The notes under the pieces were generated by a model. That model ran no database searches. It saw only the letters and a list, made by a program, of their open reading frames with translations, and was not told where the DNA came from. The position numbers were made by a program, and so were the translations under genes. From assembly GCF_001187505.1 (NCBI RefSeq), contig NZ_CP012150.1, positions 1,426,001 to 1,490,000 on the forward strand: a DNA stretch of 64,000 bases, in the 5' to 3' direction. Shown in pieces: positions 22,401 to 37,400 of this stretch. The stretch comes from Mycolicibacterium goodii. GTDB lineage: Bacteria > Actinomycetota > Actinomycetes > Mycobacteriales > Mycobacteriaceae. Positions within the stretch are counted from its first letter, which is position 1, and every line of letters begins with the position of its first letter.

Positions 22401-25400
22401 ATCGCGACCGAGGACATCTTCCTTGGCCGCACGGCCGCGGGGGTGGCCGCCCTCGTCGGCACGTTCGAACCCGTGGCGGACACCACGCCCATCGAACCGT
22501 TCGGCACGGTGCGGCTGTCGCAGGCCACCATCTCCCGGATCCGGGAAAGCGGTGCGGTCGAGGACATCTGGGCCATGTCGCCGCTGCAGCAGGGCGTCTA
22601 CTACCAGAGCACGCTCGCCGACGCGGGTGCGACGTACATCGCGCAGAACATCTTCGAGTTCGACCGCCGCATCGACGCCGACGCCATGCAGCGCGCCTTC
22701 ACCGCGCTGCTGCGGCGCCACCCGCAACTGCGGGTCGGGTTCCGCACCGTCGAACATGTCGAACCCGACCCGGCGCCCGACGCGACACCCGTCGTACAGG
22801 TCGTCCTCACCGACCCGCCCTCGGACATCACCGTCGTCGACCTCGCGGACCGGGAGGACCCGGCCGCCGCGCAGCACATCGTCGACACCGATCGCACCGC
22901 GCCGTTCGATGTCGCGACACCACCGTTGCTGCGGCTCACGGTGATCCGGCTGCCCGGTGGCCGCGACCGGATGCTCTTCACCTACCACTTCCTGCTGTTC
23001 GACGGCTGGTCCCGCGAACTGGTGCTGCGAGAACTGTTCGCGCTGTACGACTCCGACGCACAGCAGGGCGCAGTCGCACCGCACGGTGATCTCGTGGTGC
23101 GCCACCTGCAGTGGCTCGCCACCGACGGTCACCCGGACGCTTCCGGTTCCGCCGTCGCATGGCGCGACCTGCTGGCGGGCCTGACCGAGCCGACGCTGGC
23201 CAGCGGTGTGTCACCGGACCATCCCGACGCGCGGCCCGACACCCAACCCGGGCGCATCGTCGTGACGGTGCCCGAGAACGTCACCGCGCAACTGCTGGCC
23301 TGCGCGACCGCACGCGGGGCGACCCTCAACTCGGTGGTGACCGCGGCGGTGGCGCTGGTCACCGGCTACCACGCGGGCACCGCCGACGTCGTGCTCGGCA
23401 CCACCGTCGCCGGGCGTCCGGGGCATCTGGTCGGCATCGACGAGACGATCGGTCTGTTCCTCAACACCGTTCCGGTGCGCGTCGACATGTCGCCAACGCG
23501 GTCGGTGGCGGCTGCCATGGCTGCGATCGGTGAGCAGCGCGTGGCGATGATGCGTCACGATCACCTGGGCCTCGGCCAGATCCAGCGTGCCGCCGGTGAT
23601 TCCGGCAGCGCACTGTTCGACTCGCTGCTGGTGCTGCAGAACTTCCTCGACGACGACACGTTCGCCGATCTGGAGTCACGCCACGGCATCGTCGACGTCC
23701 ACTATCACGACACCACGCATTTTCCGCTGACCTGGGTGCTCACGCCGGGCCGCGAACTCACCATCAAGCTCGAGCACCGCGTCATCGACGACGCCAGGGC
23801 CACCGAGATGGTCGAACAACTCCTCACGGTCCTTCGGACCATCGCCGACCAACCCGACGTCGCGATCGGCGCCGTGGAACTCATCGGCGCGCAACGGCGT
23901 GCGCAACTTCAGCGTCGGTGGTCGTCCACCGCACGGCCGCTCGAGCCGGTCACGATCGCCGAACTCCTCGCGAGGCGGGCCCAACAGAATCCCGACGACA
24001 CCGCGCTGGTGTTCGGGGAACAGTCGGTGACCTACCGCGAATTCGACGACCGGGTTTCCCAGTTCGCGCGTCACCTGCGGGCCCGGGGCGCGGCGCCGGA
24101 GACATTCGTGGCGCTCGCACTGCCCCGATCGATCGACATGGTGGTCGCGCTGTTCGCGGTGCTGCGGGCCGGCGCCGCCTACCTGCCGCTCGAGCTGGAC
24201 CTGCCGATCGACCGGCTCCGGACCATCGTCGACGACGCGCAACCGGTGCTGCTGGTCACCACGCGTGACCGCACCGAACTGATCGCACACGCCGGTGGCC
24301 ACGGCGCCGACGTCATCCTGCTCGATGACCCGGAAACCGCTGCCGCCCTGGCCGATACACCCACGCACGCGCTGACCGCCGACGAGCTCGGAGGTTTCGC
24401 GTCCGGTGCCGCCCGCCTGGACCACCCGGCGTACCTGATCTACACATCCGGTTCCACCGGACGGCCCAAAGGCGTGCTCACCGGGTACGCGGGCCTGACC
24501 AACATGTACTTCAACCACCGCGAAGCGATCTTCGAACCGACCGTGCGGCGCGCAGCCTCGGCGGGGCAGTTGCGCATCGCCCACACCGTGTCGTTCTCGT
24601 TCGACATGTCCTGGGAGGAACTGTTCTGGCTGGTCGAAGGCCACCAGGTGCACGTGTGCGACGAGGAGTTGCGCCGCGACGCACCGGCATTGGTCGCCTA
24701 CTGCCACCGGCACCGTATCGACGTCATCAACGTCACCCCGACATACGCGCACCACCTCTTCGACGCGGGTCTGCTGGACGCGGCAGCCCACACCCCGGCC
24801 CTGGTGCTGCTGGGCGGTGAGGCCGTCAGCGACGGTGTGTGGTCGGCGTTGCGCGATCACCCCGACTCGGCCGGATACAACCTGTACGGGCCCACCGAGT
24901 ACACCATCAACACCCTCGGTGGGGGCACCGGGGACAGCGCCACACCGACCGTCGGACAACCGATCTGGAACACCCGCGGATACATCCTGGACCCCGCGCT
25001 GCGCCCGGTGCCCGACGGCGCGGTCGGTGAGCTCTACGTCGCGGGCATCGGCCTGGCGCGCGGGTACCACCGGCGCGCGGGCCTGACCGCGGCGAGCATG
25101 GTCGCCGACCCGTACGTGCCCGGCGGACGCATGTACCGCACCGGAGACCTGGTCCGTCGGCGCCCCGGCAGCGCCGAACTGCTCGACTACCTCGGCCGCG
25201 TCGACGATCAGGTGAAGATCCGCGGTTACCGCGTCGAACTCGGCGAGATCGAAACCGTCCTCGCGAACATCGACGGTGTCGCGCGCTGCGCCGTCGTGGC
25301 GCGGTCGACCGGCGCCAACCCGCCGGTGAAAACCCTTGCAGCCTACGTCATCCCGCAGCGGCCGCCGGCCGACGAGGCCGCGTTCATCACCGGCCTGCGC

Positions 25401-28400
25401 GACCACCTGGCGCGGGTGCTGTCGGGCTACATGGTGCCGACCCGCTACGGCGTGGTCGACGCGCTGCCGCTGACCATCAACGGAAAGCTCGACGTCGCGG
25501 CGCTGCCGGAACCCGTCGCGGCGACCAGCGGCTCGGGCCGCACACCGCGCACCGACCGCGAGGCCACCCTGCTCGAGATCGTGTCGTCGGTGCTCGGCAT
25601 CGACGGCATCGGGGTCGACGACGACTTCTTCGCCCTCGGCGGTGACAGCATCTCGTCGATCTCGGTGTGCGGCCGGGCCCGCAAGGCCGGTCTCGACATC
25701 ACGCCGCGAGATGTGTTCCGGCGCCGCACGGTCGCCGCGTTGGCCGCAAGCGCCGAGGCGACGGCGGTCTCGACCGCCGGGCCCGACACAGGTGCCGGAA
25801 CCATCACCGCGACGCCCATGCTCGCCGAGACCGAACAGGCCAAGACACCGCTGGCGAACTTCTATCAGGCGATGGTGCTGGCCACGCCCGCCGGGATCAC
25901 CGCACCCGAGGTCGAAGGTGTACTGCAGACGGTCATCGATGCCCATGCGATGCTGCGCGCGAGGCTGCAGACCACCGCGACGGGTTGGACCCTGACCGTC
26001 CCCGAGCAGACCTGCGCGGTGGACCTCACAGTGCGCCCCGGCGCCCTGACCGACGCGCGCGTCGACCACGAGAAAGCCGCCGCGGCAGCCCAACTCGACC
26101 CGAGCGGCGGCGTCATGGTGCGCGCGGTGTGGTTCGACACTCCCGACGCCGGTGGACAACTCCTGCTGGTGATCCACCACCTCGTGATCGACGGCGTGTC
26201 CTGGCGCATCCTCTCCGAGGATCTGGCACGGGCGTGGGGTGAACTGTCGGCCGGTCGGCCTGCCGCGGTCGACGCCGTGCCGACGTCCTTCCGCACCTGG
26301 TCGCACGCACTGGCGCGGCGCACGTTCGACGACGAACGCGAGTACTGGGCCGACGTGCTGGCCACGCCGGATCCCGATCTGGGCACCCGGCCGCTGGATC
26401 CCGCGCTCGACACCGCGAGCACCGTCCGCACGCACGAGATCTCCCTGCCCGCCGCGGTCAGCGAGGCGCTGCTGTCCTCGGTGCCCGCCGCGATGCACGG
26501 CGGCGTCAACGACGTCCTGCTCACCGCGCTGTCGGTGGCGCTGGCGCAGTGGCGCGCCGACCGCGGGCAGGCACAGGACAGTGCCACGGTGCTCAGCCTG
26601 GAGGGCCACGGCCGCGAATCCGACCTGGTATCGGCCGATCTGGACCTGTCGCGGACCGTGGGCTGGTTCACCTCGATCTACCCGGTGCGTCTCGACCCTG
26701 GCCGGGTCGACTGGGACCGGGTGCTGGCGGGCGGCGCCGAACTGGCCGCGGCGGCCAAGGCCGTCAAGGAACAACTGCGTACGGTGCCGGGCCACGGGCT
26801 CGGCTACGGTGTGCTGCGGTATCTCACCGGGAACCTGGCCGGTGACCCACCGCAGATCCTGTTCAACTACCTCGGCCGCTTCAGCGGCGGCACCGGTCAG
26901 AACTGGCAACCGGTCGCGGACATCGGCGCACTGAGCGAGGGAGTGGACCCGAGCAACCCGGCGATGGCGCTGGAGATCAACGCCCTCGCCGAGGACCGGC
27001 CCGACGGCACGGTGCTCAGCATGACCCTGGCCTGGCCGGGCGGCCTGCTCGACGCCGAGGACATCGCCGAACTGGCCTCGATGTGGGCCGATGTGCTTGT
27101 GGCACTGACCCGTTGCGCCGACCTGCGCGGCCACACCCCGTCGGACTTCGGCCTGATCACCGTGACTCAGGACGACATAGACGGCTGGGAGCAACACGGC
27201 GTCATCGAGGATGTGCTGCCCCTGTTGCCGTTGCAGGAGGGCATGTACTTCCACAGCACGTTCGGAGATTCGGACACCGCGGCCGACACCTACCGGGTGC
27301 AGCAGATCGCCGAACTGTCCGGACCGGTGGACCCCGAGGTGCTCCGTACCAGCCTGACCGCGGTGATGCGACGGCACCAGGCGTTGCGCGCGAGCTTCCG
27401 CGAACTCACCGACGGACGGCTGGCGCAGGTCATCTGGGCCGACGTACCGGTGCACTTCACGGTCGCCGCCACAAGCGATCTGGAAACCGTTGCCGCCGAG
27501 GAGCTTACCCGGCCGTTCGACCTGGACCAGGCGCCGCTGGTGCGGTACACGTTGGTGCGGCTCGACGACGCCGACCACCGGCTCATCCAGACGATGCACC
27601 ACATCATCGCCGACGGCTGGTCCTATCCGGTGCTCTTCGGCGACGTCGTCGACCACTACAACGCCGCGATCGGCGCGGGTCCGGAACCGCAGCCGGTGGC
27701 GGTGACCCTGCGCGACCACATCGAAACCGTCACCGCCGGTGACCGCGCCGCGGCGCGGCAGGCGTGGGCACACGCGCTGGCCGACACCGAACCGACCACG
27801 CTCGTCCCGCGCCCCGACGGCGCGACGGTCGGCGAGCACCGCAGCGTCGTGCGCAGGCTCGACCCGGCGCGCACCGCGGCCGTCGTGCAGACCGCCCGCG
27901 AACGCGGCGTCACGGTCGGCACCGTACTGCACGGTGCGTGGGGCCTGCTGCTCGGCAAGCTGCTCGGCCGCAACCGGGTGGTGTTCGGATCCACCGTGTC
28001 GGGCCGAGGCGGTGCACTCGCGGGCACGGAATCCATTGTGGGCCTGCTGATCAACACGATCCCGGTGCCGATGTCGTGGGATCCGCACACCAGCGTCGCC
28101 GAGGTGCTGATCGGTCTGCAGGACCGGCAGAGCGCGCTGCTCGACGCCCAGCAACTCGGCCTCGCCGAGCTCGCGCGGCTCGCCGGGGTGCGTGAGTTCT
28201 TCGACACCATGGTCGTCGTCGAGAACTTCCCCACCACGCGCTCCGCCGAGCACGCCGATCCGCGGGCCGTGGCGTTCCACGGCTTCACCGGCACCGACTC
28301 GCCGCACTATCCGGTCTCGTTCGTCGCCTACGTCGACGACGAGCTGACCGTCGAGATCAAGTACGAGGCGGGCGTCGTCACCGCGGCCCAGGCCGAGCGG

Positions 28401-31400
28401 TACGCCGAACGCGTCGAGCACATCCTCGCGGCGTTCGCCGAGACCCCCGAGTTGCCGGTCAGCCGGATCGACCTGCGCACCGGCGACGAACGTCAGTTCG
28501 TCGCCGAACACATCAGCCGACCCGGCCCGGACCGCACCCTCGACGAAACGTTCGCCGACATCGCCGCCAGGTATCCGGACGCGGTCGCGGTGAGCTGCGG
28601 CGACACCCGGCTCACCTACCGCGAACTCGACACCCGCGCCGCGGCCGTCGCCGCGACGCTGATCGAACGCGGCGTGGGCACCGAATCCCGGGTCGCGGTG
28701 GCCCTGCCCCGCTCGGCCGACCTGATCGTCGCACTGCTCGCCGTGCTCAAGGCCGGCGGCACCTACGTGCCGATCGACATCACCTCACCCGCCGCACGGG
28801 TGCAGCACATCCTCGCCGACTCGGCGCCGGTGTGCCTGCTCACCGACACCGCCGACCGGTTCACCGGTGTGCCGCAGGTGATCCTGACCGAGGCCGCGCG
28901 CCCCGCCGGACGCCCTGAGGCCGTCGCGGTGTCCCCCGACGACGCCGCCTACGTCATCTACACCTCGGGATCGACCGGGGTGCCCAAGGGTGTCGAGGTC
29001 ACCCACCGCAACGTCGCCGCGCTGTTCGCCGGCACCGCGACCGGTCTGTACGACTTCGGCCCCGACGATGTGTGGACCATGTTCCACTCCGCGGCGTTCG
29101 ACTTCTCGGTGTGGGAACTGTGGGGACCGCTGCTGCACGGCGGCCGCCTGGTGATCGTCGAACCGGACGTGGCGCGAGATCCGGAGCGCTTCATTGATCT
29201 GCTTGCGCGCGAACGGGTCACGGTGCTCAACCAGACCCCGTCGGCGTTCTATCCGCTGATCGAGGCCGATCAGCGTCTGCGCCGCGAACTCGCCCTGCGC
29301 TATGTGATCTTCGGTGGCGAGGCCCTCGACCTGCGCCGGCTCGCGCCGTGGTACGGCAACCACGAGTCGCACGCACCCCGCCTGGTGAACATGTACGGCA
29401 TCACCGAAACGTGCGTGCACGTTTCTCACCGCGCGCTCGAGGCGGCCGATACGGGAAGCGCGGGCAGCGTCATCGGCCTGCCGATACCCGGCCTGCGGAT
29501 CCACCTGCTGGACAACAACCTGCAGCCGGTGCCTGCCGGCGTGGTCGGCGAGATGTACATCGCCGGTGGGCAGGTGTCCCGCGGCTACACCGGCCGCCCC
29601 GGCCTGACCGCGTCGCGGTTCGTGGCCAACCCGTTCGACGGTGACGGCGAACGGCTCTACCGCAGCGGCGATCTGGCCATGTGGGCCGGCACCGGTGAGC
29701 TGATCTACCTGGGCCGCTCCGATGCGCAGGTCAAGGTGCGGGGATACCGCATCGAACTCGGTGAGGTCGAAGCGGCGCTGGTGGCGCTGCCCGGCGTCAC
29801 CAACGCCGCGGCCGACGTGCGCCGCGACGACACCGGCCGCGCCCGCCTCATCGGCTATGTGGTGGGCCGGGACCGGCTGGACACCGCCGCGCTGCGTGGG
29901 GCGCTGGTCGAACGGCTGCCCGACTACATGGTGCCGTCGGTGCTGCTGACCCTCGACGCGTTGCCGCTGACCGTCAACGGCAAGCTCGACCGCGCGGCCC
30001 TGCCCGACCCGGTGGCGCCGGCGGACACCGCCGCGCCCGCGAAGGCTCACCAGGCGACCGACACCGCGACCCTGCTGGCCGGGCTGTGCACCGAAATCCT
30101 CGGCACCGCAGTAACCGTCGACGACGATTTCTTCACCGCAGGCGGCGACAGCATCGTGGCGATCCAGTTGGTGAACCGGGCCCGGCGCGAGGGCGTGCGG
30201 ATCACGCCGCAGCAGGTGTTCGTCCACCGCACCCCCGCGGCGTTGGCGTCGGTCATCGACCCCGCCGACACCCCAGGCGAGGATGCGGGGCCCGACCTCG
30301 GTGAGGTGATGCTGACACCGATCGTGCAGCGCCTCGCCGAACTCGGCGGCACGATCACCCGGTTCAACCAGAGCGAACTGCTGCGCACCCCGGCCGGGGT
30401 CACCGCGACGCAGATCGAAACGGCCGTCAACGCCGTCATCGCGCGCCACGACGCCCTGCGGATCCGCCTGCACCGGCCCGCACCGCTGCTGTGGTCTCTG
30501 GAAACCACCGCCCGGGCGCCGATTTCGGTCACCCGGATCGACGCGCAGGGATTCGACGATGCTCAACTGCGCACCGTGATCGGCGCGGAGTCCGACGCCG
30601 CGGCCGATCGGCTCGACCCCGAGGGCGGAACCGTCGTGGTCGCGGTGTGGTTCGACCGCGGCCCCGACACCCAGGGTCGCCTGCTGCTCGTCGTGCACCA
30701 CCTCGCGGTCGACGGCGTGTCGTGGCGCATCCTCATCGACGATCTCGCCGAGGCCTGCCGCCAGGTGCTCGCCGGACAGCGCGTCGCGCTGGCGCCGGTG
30801 GGCACATCGCTGCGGTCCTACGCCCGAACCGTCAACGAGAACGCGCAGCACTCCGCACGTCTCGCCGAGTTCGAGCACTGGACCGGCGTGCTCGCCCCCG
30901 GCGGTGAACTCGACCCGACGGCCAACGTCCTCACCCTCACCGTCGGGGCCACCCGCGACCACGAGATCCGGCTCAGCGCCGAGGACACCGCGCCGCTGCT
31001 GACCACGGTCCCGGCCGCCGCCAACGCCGACGTCACCGAAACCCTGGTCACCGCACTGCATCTGGCGGCCAATCGGTGGCGCACGGCCCGAGGCGGTGCG
31101 GCCGACGCACCGCTGGTGCTCGACCTGGAACGGCACGGCCGCGACGGATGGCCGCACGACGTGGATCTGTCCCGCACCGTCGGCTGGTTCACCGCGATCG
31201 CCCCGGTCCGCCTCCCCGCACCCGGCGATGACCTGCTCGGTGTCCTCAAGGCGGTCAAGGAAAGCCTGCGCGCGGCGCCCGACGGCGGTCTCGGGTTCGG
31301 ACAGTTGCGGTACTGCAACCCCCGCACCGCCGCGGCGCTCGCACGCGCGGGCACCCCGCAGTTGCTGTTCAACTACCTCGGTCGGTGGGCCGCCGACGCC

Positions 31401-34400
31401 GGCGACGACTGGGCCTCGGCACCCGAGGTCGACGCCCTGCGCACCGGCCCGAACCCGGACCTCGGCACGCCGTATCTGTTGGAGGTCAACGCGATCTGCG
31501 ACGACACCGTCGACGGGCCGCGACTGCGGGCGACCCTCACCTACGCCGACGGTGAACTCGACGCGGCCGCGGTGTCGGAGTTGGGCGACCTGTGGGTCGC
31601 GGCGCTGCGCGAATTGGGCGGCATCACCGGTGGTGGTGCATCGGCCGCGCTGACCCCGTCGGACCTGCCCCTGGTGAAGCTCACGCAGGACGACATCGAC
31701 CGGGTGGTCGACGCGGTGCCCGGGCACGTCGAGACCATCTGGCCGCTCTCACCGCTGCAGGAAGGCGTGTACCTGCAGGCGCGGTACGCCACGTCCGCGG
31801 TGTACATCGTGCAGAACGTCTTCGACTTCGCCGAACCCGTCGACACCGCGGCGCTGCGGACCGCGTACTCGGCTGTGATGGCGCGAAATCCCGTGCTGCG
31901 CTCGGCCTTCTGGGCCGACGATCTGCCCCGGCCGGTGGCCGCCATCGTCGCCGACCCGGTATGCGAACCACGCGTCGTCGACCTCACCGGCCTGCCTGCT
32001 CCCGAGGTCGACGTCCGGGTCGAGCAGATCACCGCCGAGGATCGCCTGCACACCTTCGACCTCGCCGCGGCGCCGCTCGCGCGGATGACGGTGCTGCGCA
32101 CCGCCGAGTTGGACCGGCTGATCTTCAGCTACCACTTCCTGCTGCTCGACGGGTGGTCGCGCGAACAACTGCTGCGTGAGTTGTTCGCCGAATACACCGC
32201 GGCACGCGCGGGACACCGCGCCGATCTGCCCGCGCCGACCGCGGATTTCACCGACTACCTGAGGTGGCTGGCGCAGCAGGATCGCGACGTGTCGGCTCGG
32301 CAATGGGCCGAGGCGCTCCGTGAGCTCGACGCACCCACGCTGCTCGTGCCCGACGCCGTCGGCACCGACCCGACGCTGGCGCTGCGGCTGGAGTTCCTGC
32401 TCACCGAGGGCGAGACGGCGGCGCTGTCCGCGGCCGCGAGATCGGCGGGCGTCACGCTCAACGCGCTGATCAGCACCGCGCTGGCCCTCGTGCTGGCCTA
32501 CGAAACCGGCGGCGACGATATCGTTTTCGGTTCGACCGTGGCGGGCCGGCCGACCGACCTGGACGGCATCGACTCGGTGATCGGGCTGTTCCTCAACACC
32601 GTGCCGACCCGGGTGCGCCTGGCGCCCGGCCGCACGGTCGCCGACACCATGCGCGCGGTGCAGTCCGAACGGCTGCGGCTCATGGACCACGAGTACCTGG
32701 GTCTCGGCGACATCCAGCGGGCTGTGGCGGCGGCCAATCCGGACAACGGCGCGCTGTCCGGCGGCGGACCGCTGTTCGACAGCCTGTACGTGCTGCAGAA
32801 CTTCCTCGACGACGACACGTTCACCGACATGGAGAGCGAGCACGGCATCGTCGGCCACGACTCGATCGACGCGTCGCACTATCCGCTCACCTGGGTGGCG
32901 TCCCCCGGCCGGCGGCTGTGGATGAAGCTCGAGTACCGGCCCGACGTCGTCGAACGTGCCTACGCACAGGGCCTGCTGGACCGCCTGCGGCAGGTGCTGC
33001 TGCAGATCGGTGCCTGCGCCGAACAGGCGTCGGCCGCGGTGACATTGATGCTGCCCGCCGAGGCCGACGCCAAGCGCGCGCGGGATGGCGCGACCGAGCA
33101 TGAGCTGCCGAACGCCTCGGTGCTCGATCTGCTGGCCGAGCGGGCCGTGCAGTGCGCGGATCTCACCGCCCTGGTGTGCGGCGACGAGTCCGTCGACTAC
33201 GCCGAACTCCTCGCCAGGGTCAACCGCCTGGCCTGGGTGCTGCGCGATCGCGGGATCGGCCCGGAAGACACGGTCGCACTGGCCGTTCCCCGTTCGATCG
33301 ATGCCGTCGTCGCGCTGTTCGCGGTGTTGCGGGCCGGCGCGGCGTACCTGCCGCTGGAGTTGGACTACCCCGACGAGCGACTCGCCGTCATGCTCGGCGA
33401 CGCCGATCCGGTGTGTGTGCTGGCAACCGGGGCCACCGCGCGACGGATCGCGGCCCTGTCACCGACCCCCGTGCTGGTTCTCGACGCCGACGAGGTGCGC
33501 GAGGACCTGGCCCGCAGCCGATCCGACTGGGACGGCTACTCGCCGCACCCCGAGCAACCGGCGTACGTCATCTACACGTCGGGGTCGACCGGAAAACCGA
33601 AAGGTGTCCTCACCCCGCACCGCGGGCTGACCAACATGCACCTCAACCACCGTGAGGCGATCTTCGCGCCCGCGATCGCCAAGGCAGGCGGGCGACGCCT
33701 GCGGATCGCCCATACCGTGTCGTTCTCGTTCGACATGTCGTGGGAAGAACTGTTGTGGCTCATCGAGGGTCACGAGGTGCACATCTGCGATGAGGTGCTG
33801 CGCCGCGACGCCACCGCCCTGGTGCGGTACTGCCACGACCACCTCGTCGACGTCATCAACGTCACCCCCACCTACGCGGCGCTGCTGTTCGAGGAGGGCC
33901 TGCTCGACACCGGCAATCGGGGCGGCCATCCCCCGGTGTTGGTGCTGCTCGGCGGTGAGGCCGTGTCGACCACCGTGTGGAACCGGTTGCGCGACAACGA
34001 CCGCTGGTACGGCTACAACCTCTACGGCCCCACCGAATACACCATCAACACCCTCGGCGGCGGCACCGACGACAGCGCGGCGCCGACCGTCGGCACGCCG
34101 ATCTGGAACACCCGCGCGCACATCCTCGACGGCTGGCTGCGCCCGGTGCCCGACGGTGTGCCCGGTGAGCTCTACATCGCCGGCGCGGGCCTGGCGCGCG
34201 GATACCTGGGTCAACCGGGGCTCACCGCAAGCAGATTCGTGGCGAACCCGCTCGAGCCGGGGCGGATGTACCGCACCGGCGACCTGGTGGTGCGTCGGGC
34301 CGACGGCAACATCGATTTCCTCGGCCGCACCGACGATCAGGTCAAGATCCGCGGTTACCGCGTCGAACTCGGCGACATCGAAGCCGCGCTGGTGGCCCAT

Positions 34401-37400
34401 CCCGGCGTCGCGCAGGCCGCGGTGATCGCGCGTCCCGACACCGCGGGTTCGTCTCGGCTGATCGCCTACGTGGTGCCCACGGCCGACGGCACGGATCTGC
34501 TCGACGAACTGCGCACCTACCTCACCGGCACGCTGCCTGCCTACATGGTGCCGACGGCGATGACCACGCTCACCGAGATCCCGTTGACCGACAACGGGAA
34601 ACTCGACACCCGCGCGCTGCCCGACGTCGCACCCGTCGGGCGTCAGGGTGCGGGCCGGGCACCGCGCAGCCCGGTCGAGACGGCGCTGTGCGAGGTGTTC
34701 GCGCAGATCCTCGGCGTCGACGATGGCATCAGCATCGACGACGACTTCTTCGACCTGGGCGGGCACTCCCTGCTCACCATCCGGCTGATCAGCCGCGTCC
34801 GGTCCGAGCTGGGGGTCGAACTGTCCCTCGGAGACGTGTTCAACACGAGAACCGTCGCGGCGCTGGACCAGCACATCACCGCCACGTCCGGTGGCGTCCG
34901 ACGCCCCGCGCTCGTGGCGGGACCACGGCCGCAACACATCCCGGCCTCACCCGCACAGCAGCGCATGCTGATCCTCGAGCGGCTGGGCGAGACCGGATCG
35001 GCCTACAACTATCCGCTGGTGTTCCGGGTCCGCGGCGCCCTCGACGTCGATGCGCTGCGACACGCCCTCACCGATGTCACCGACCGGCACGAGGCGCTGC
35101 GCACCGTGTTCGACGACCACGACGATCAGGACGGCGGGTATCACCAGCGGATCCTGCCTCGGGGCACCCAACCGCCGCTGCGGGTCACCGACTGCCCGGG
35201 GTCCGATCTCGCGGCGCGGATCGACGCGCTCGTCGAGCACCGCTTCGACCTCGCCACCGAGATCCCGCTGCGGGTGGACGTTCTGCGCAGCGGACCCGAG
35301 GACCACACCGTCGTGATCTTGCTGCACCACATCGCGACCGACGAATGGTCCGACGCGCCGTTCCTGACCGACCTCAACACGGCCTACGCGGCGCGCCACG
35401 CGGGTGTCGCCGCATCGCTTCCCGAACCCGCGGTGCAATACGCCGATCACACCCTGTGGCAGCGCGACGTGCTGACCGAAGTCGGTGACCAGCAGCGCGA
35501 GTTCTGGCGCACCGCACTGGCCGGCGCGCCCGACGAGATGATGCTGCCCACCGACCGGCCCAGGCCGGCGCGGCCCAGCGGTGCCGGCGGCACCCTCGAT
35601 GTCCAGATCGCTACCGAAACCGCCTCCGCACTGAGGAGATTGGCCGCCGACAAGCAGGTCAGCATGCTCATGGTGCTGCACGCGGCGGTCGCGGTGCTGG
35701 TCCACCGCCTCGGCGCGGGCGACGACATCGTGGTGGGCACACCGGTGGCGGGCCGCGACGATGCCGCGCTGGACGACGTGGTCGGATTGTTCGTCAACAC
35801 GGTGGTGCTGCGGGCGGATCTCGCGGGCAATCCGTCGTTCACCGAACTGCTCGACCGCGTGCGCACGGCCGATCTGGCGGCGTTCGCACACCAGGACCTG
35901 CCGTTCGACCAGCTCGTGGAGGACCTCAATCCCCCACGCGTGGCGGGACGCAACCCGCTGTTCAACCTGTTCGTCGGGTATCACCTGCGCACGGGATCGG
36001 ACTCCGACATGTTCGGCCTGTCCACCGAGTGGACCGAACCCGCCGTCTCGGCCGCGATGTTCGACCTCGGCTTCACGCTGATCGACCACGGTGCTGACGA
36101 CTCCGCGACCATCATGGCCGAGTTCGCGGCCGACCTGTTCGACGAGTCCACCGTGCACACACTGGCACGTCGTCTCGTGAGGCTGCTGGACGGTGTGGTG
36201 GCCGGTGCCGATACCCGCATCGGGGCGATCGACCTGCTCGCGCCCGGTGAGCAGCAGGACCTCGTCGTCGCGCGCAATGCCACCGACCGCACCCTCGAGC
36301 CGATGACGCTGGGCGCGTTGGTGTCCCGGCAGGCCCGGCGCACACCCGACGCGACGGCGCTGCGGTTCGCGGGTCACGAACTGAGCTACCGCGACCTCGA
36401 CGAGTGGTCGGATCGTCTCGCCGCGCATCTGGTGAACCGGGGTGCGGCACCGGGCACCGTGGTCGGGGTGTCGCTGCCCCGGTCGATCGAACTCGTCGTC
36501 GCCCTGGTGGCGGTCGCGAAATCCGGTGCCGCGTTCCTGCCGCTGGATCCCGAGTACCCGGCGGATCGGCTCCAGTACATGGTGGCCGACGCCGCACCGG
36601 TCACCGTGCTCGACGACCCGGACACGGTGCGGCGCAGTCGCGGCGAGCCGGCAAGCGTGCTTCCTGGCGTCGACCCGATGGCGTGGGCCTACGTGCTGTA
36701 CACCTCGGGGTCGACCGGACGACCCAAGGGCGTCGTGGTCGCGCATGCCGGCATCGTCAACCGCATCGCGTGGCTGCAGCACGCCTATCCGTTGGGCGCG
36801 GACGACCGCATGCTGGTCAAGACGCCGATCAGCTTCGACACGTCGGTGTGGGAGGTGTTCTGGCCGTTGAGCGTGGGCGCGACACTCGTCGTCGCCCGCC
36901 CCGGTGGCCACCGCGAACCCGCGTACCTCGCCGCCACGATCGTCGAACAGTCGGTCACGGCAGTCGATTTCGTGCCGTCGATGCTCGAGGTGTTCCTGGA
37001 TGAAACGGGCGCAGACGGACCGGACGCACCCGCCGGCACCTCGCTGACCCGGGTGACGGTCGGCGGTGAGGCGCTGTCCACCGAACTCGCGGCGCGGTTC
37101 GACGACGCGTTCGGCGGGGTCCCGTTGCACAACCTGTACGGGCCCACCGAGGCCGCGGTGGACGTCCTGGGCTGGACCGCCGACGGCGGACCGGTCGCCC
37201 TGGGTGTTCCCGGGTGGAACGTGCGGGCCTATGTGCTCGACGGGTACCTGAACCCGGTGCCCGCAGGCGCGCCCGGCGAGTTGTACCTCGCCGGAATCCA
37301 ATTGGCGGACGGATACCTGCACCGGCAGGCGCTGACCGCCGAGCGCTTCGTCGCGAACCCGTTCGACGGCGGTGCGCGCATGTACCGCACCGGCGACGTG

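Noticed and set aside
23676..28511. 1611-codon open frame on the minus strand inside the NRPS region
   Set aside because: Antisense shadow of modules 3 and 4. Its composition is the reverse complement of the NRPS codons, and the plus strand has complete domain motifs throughout.
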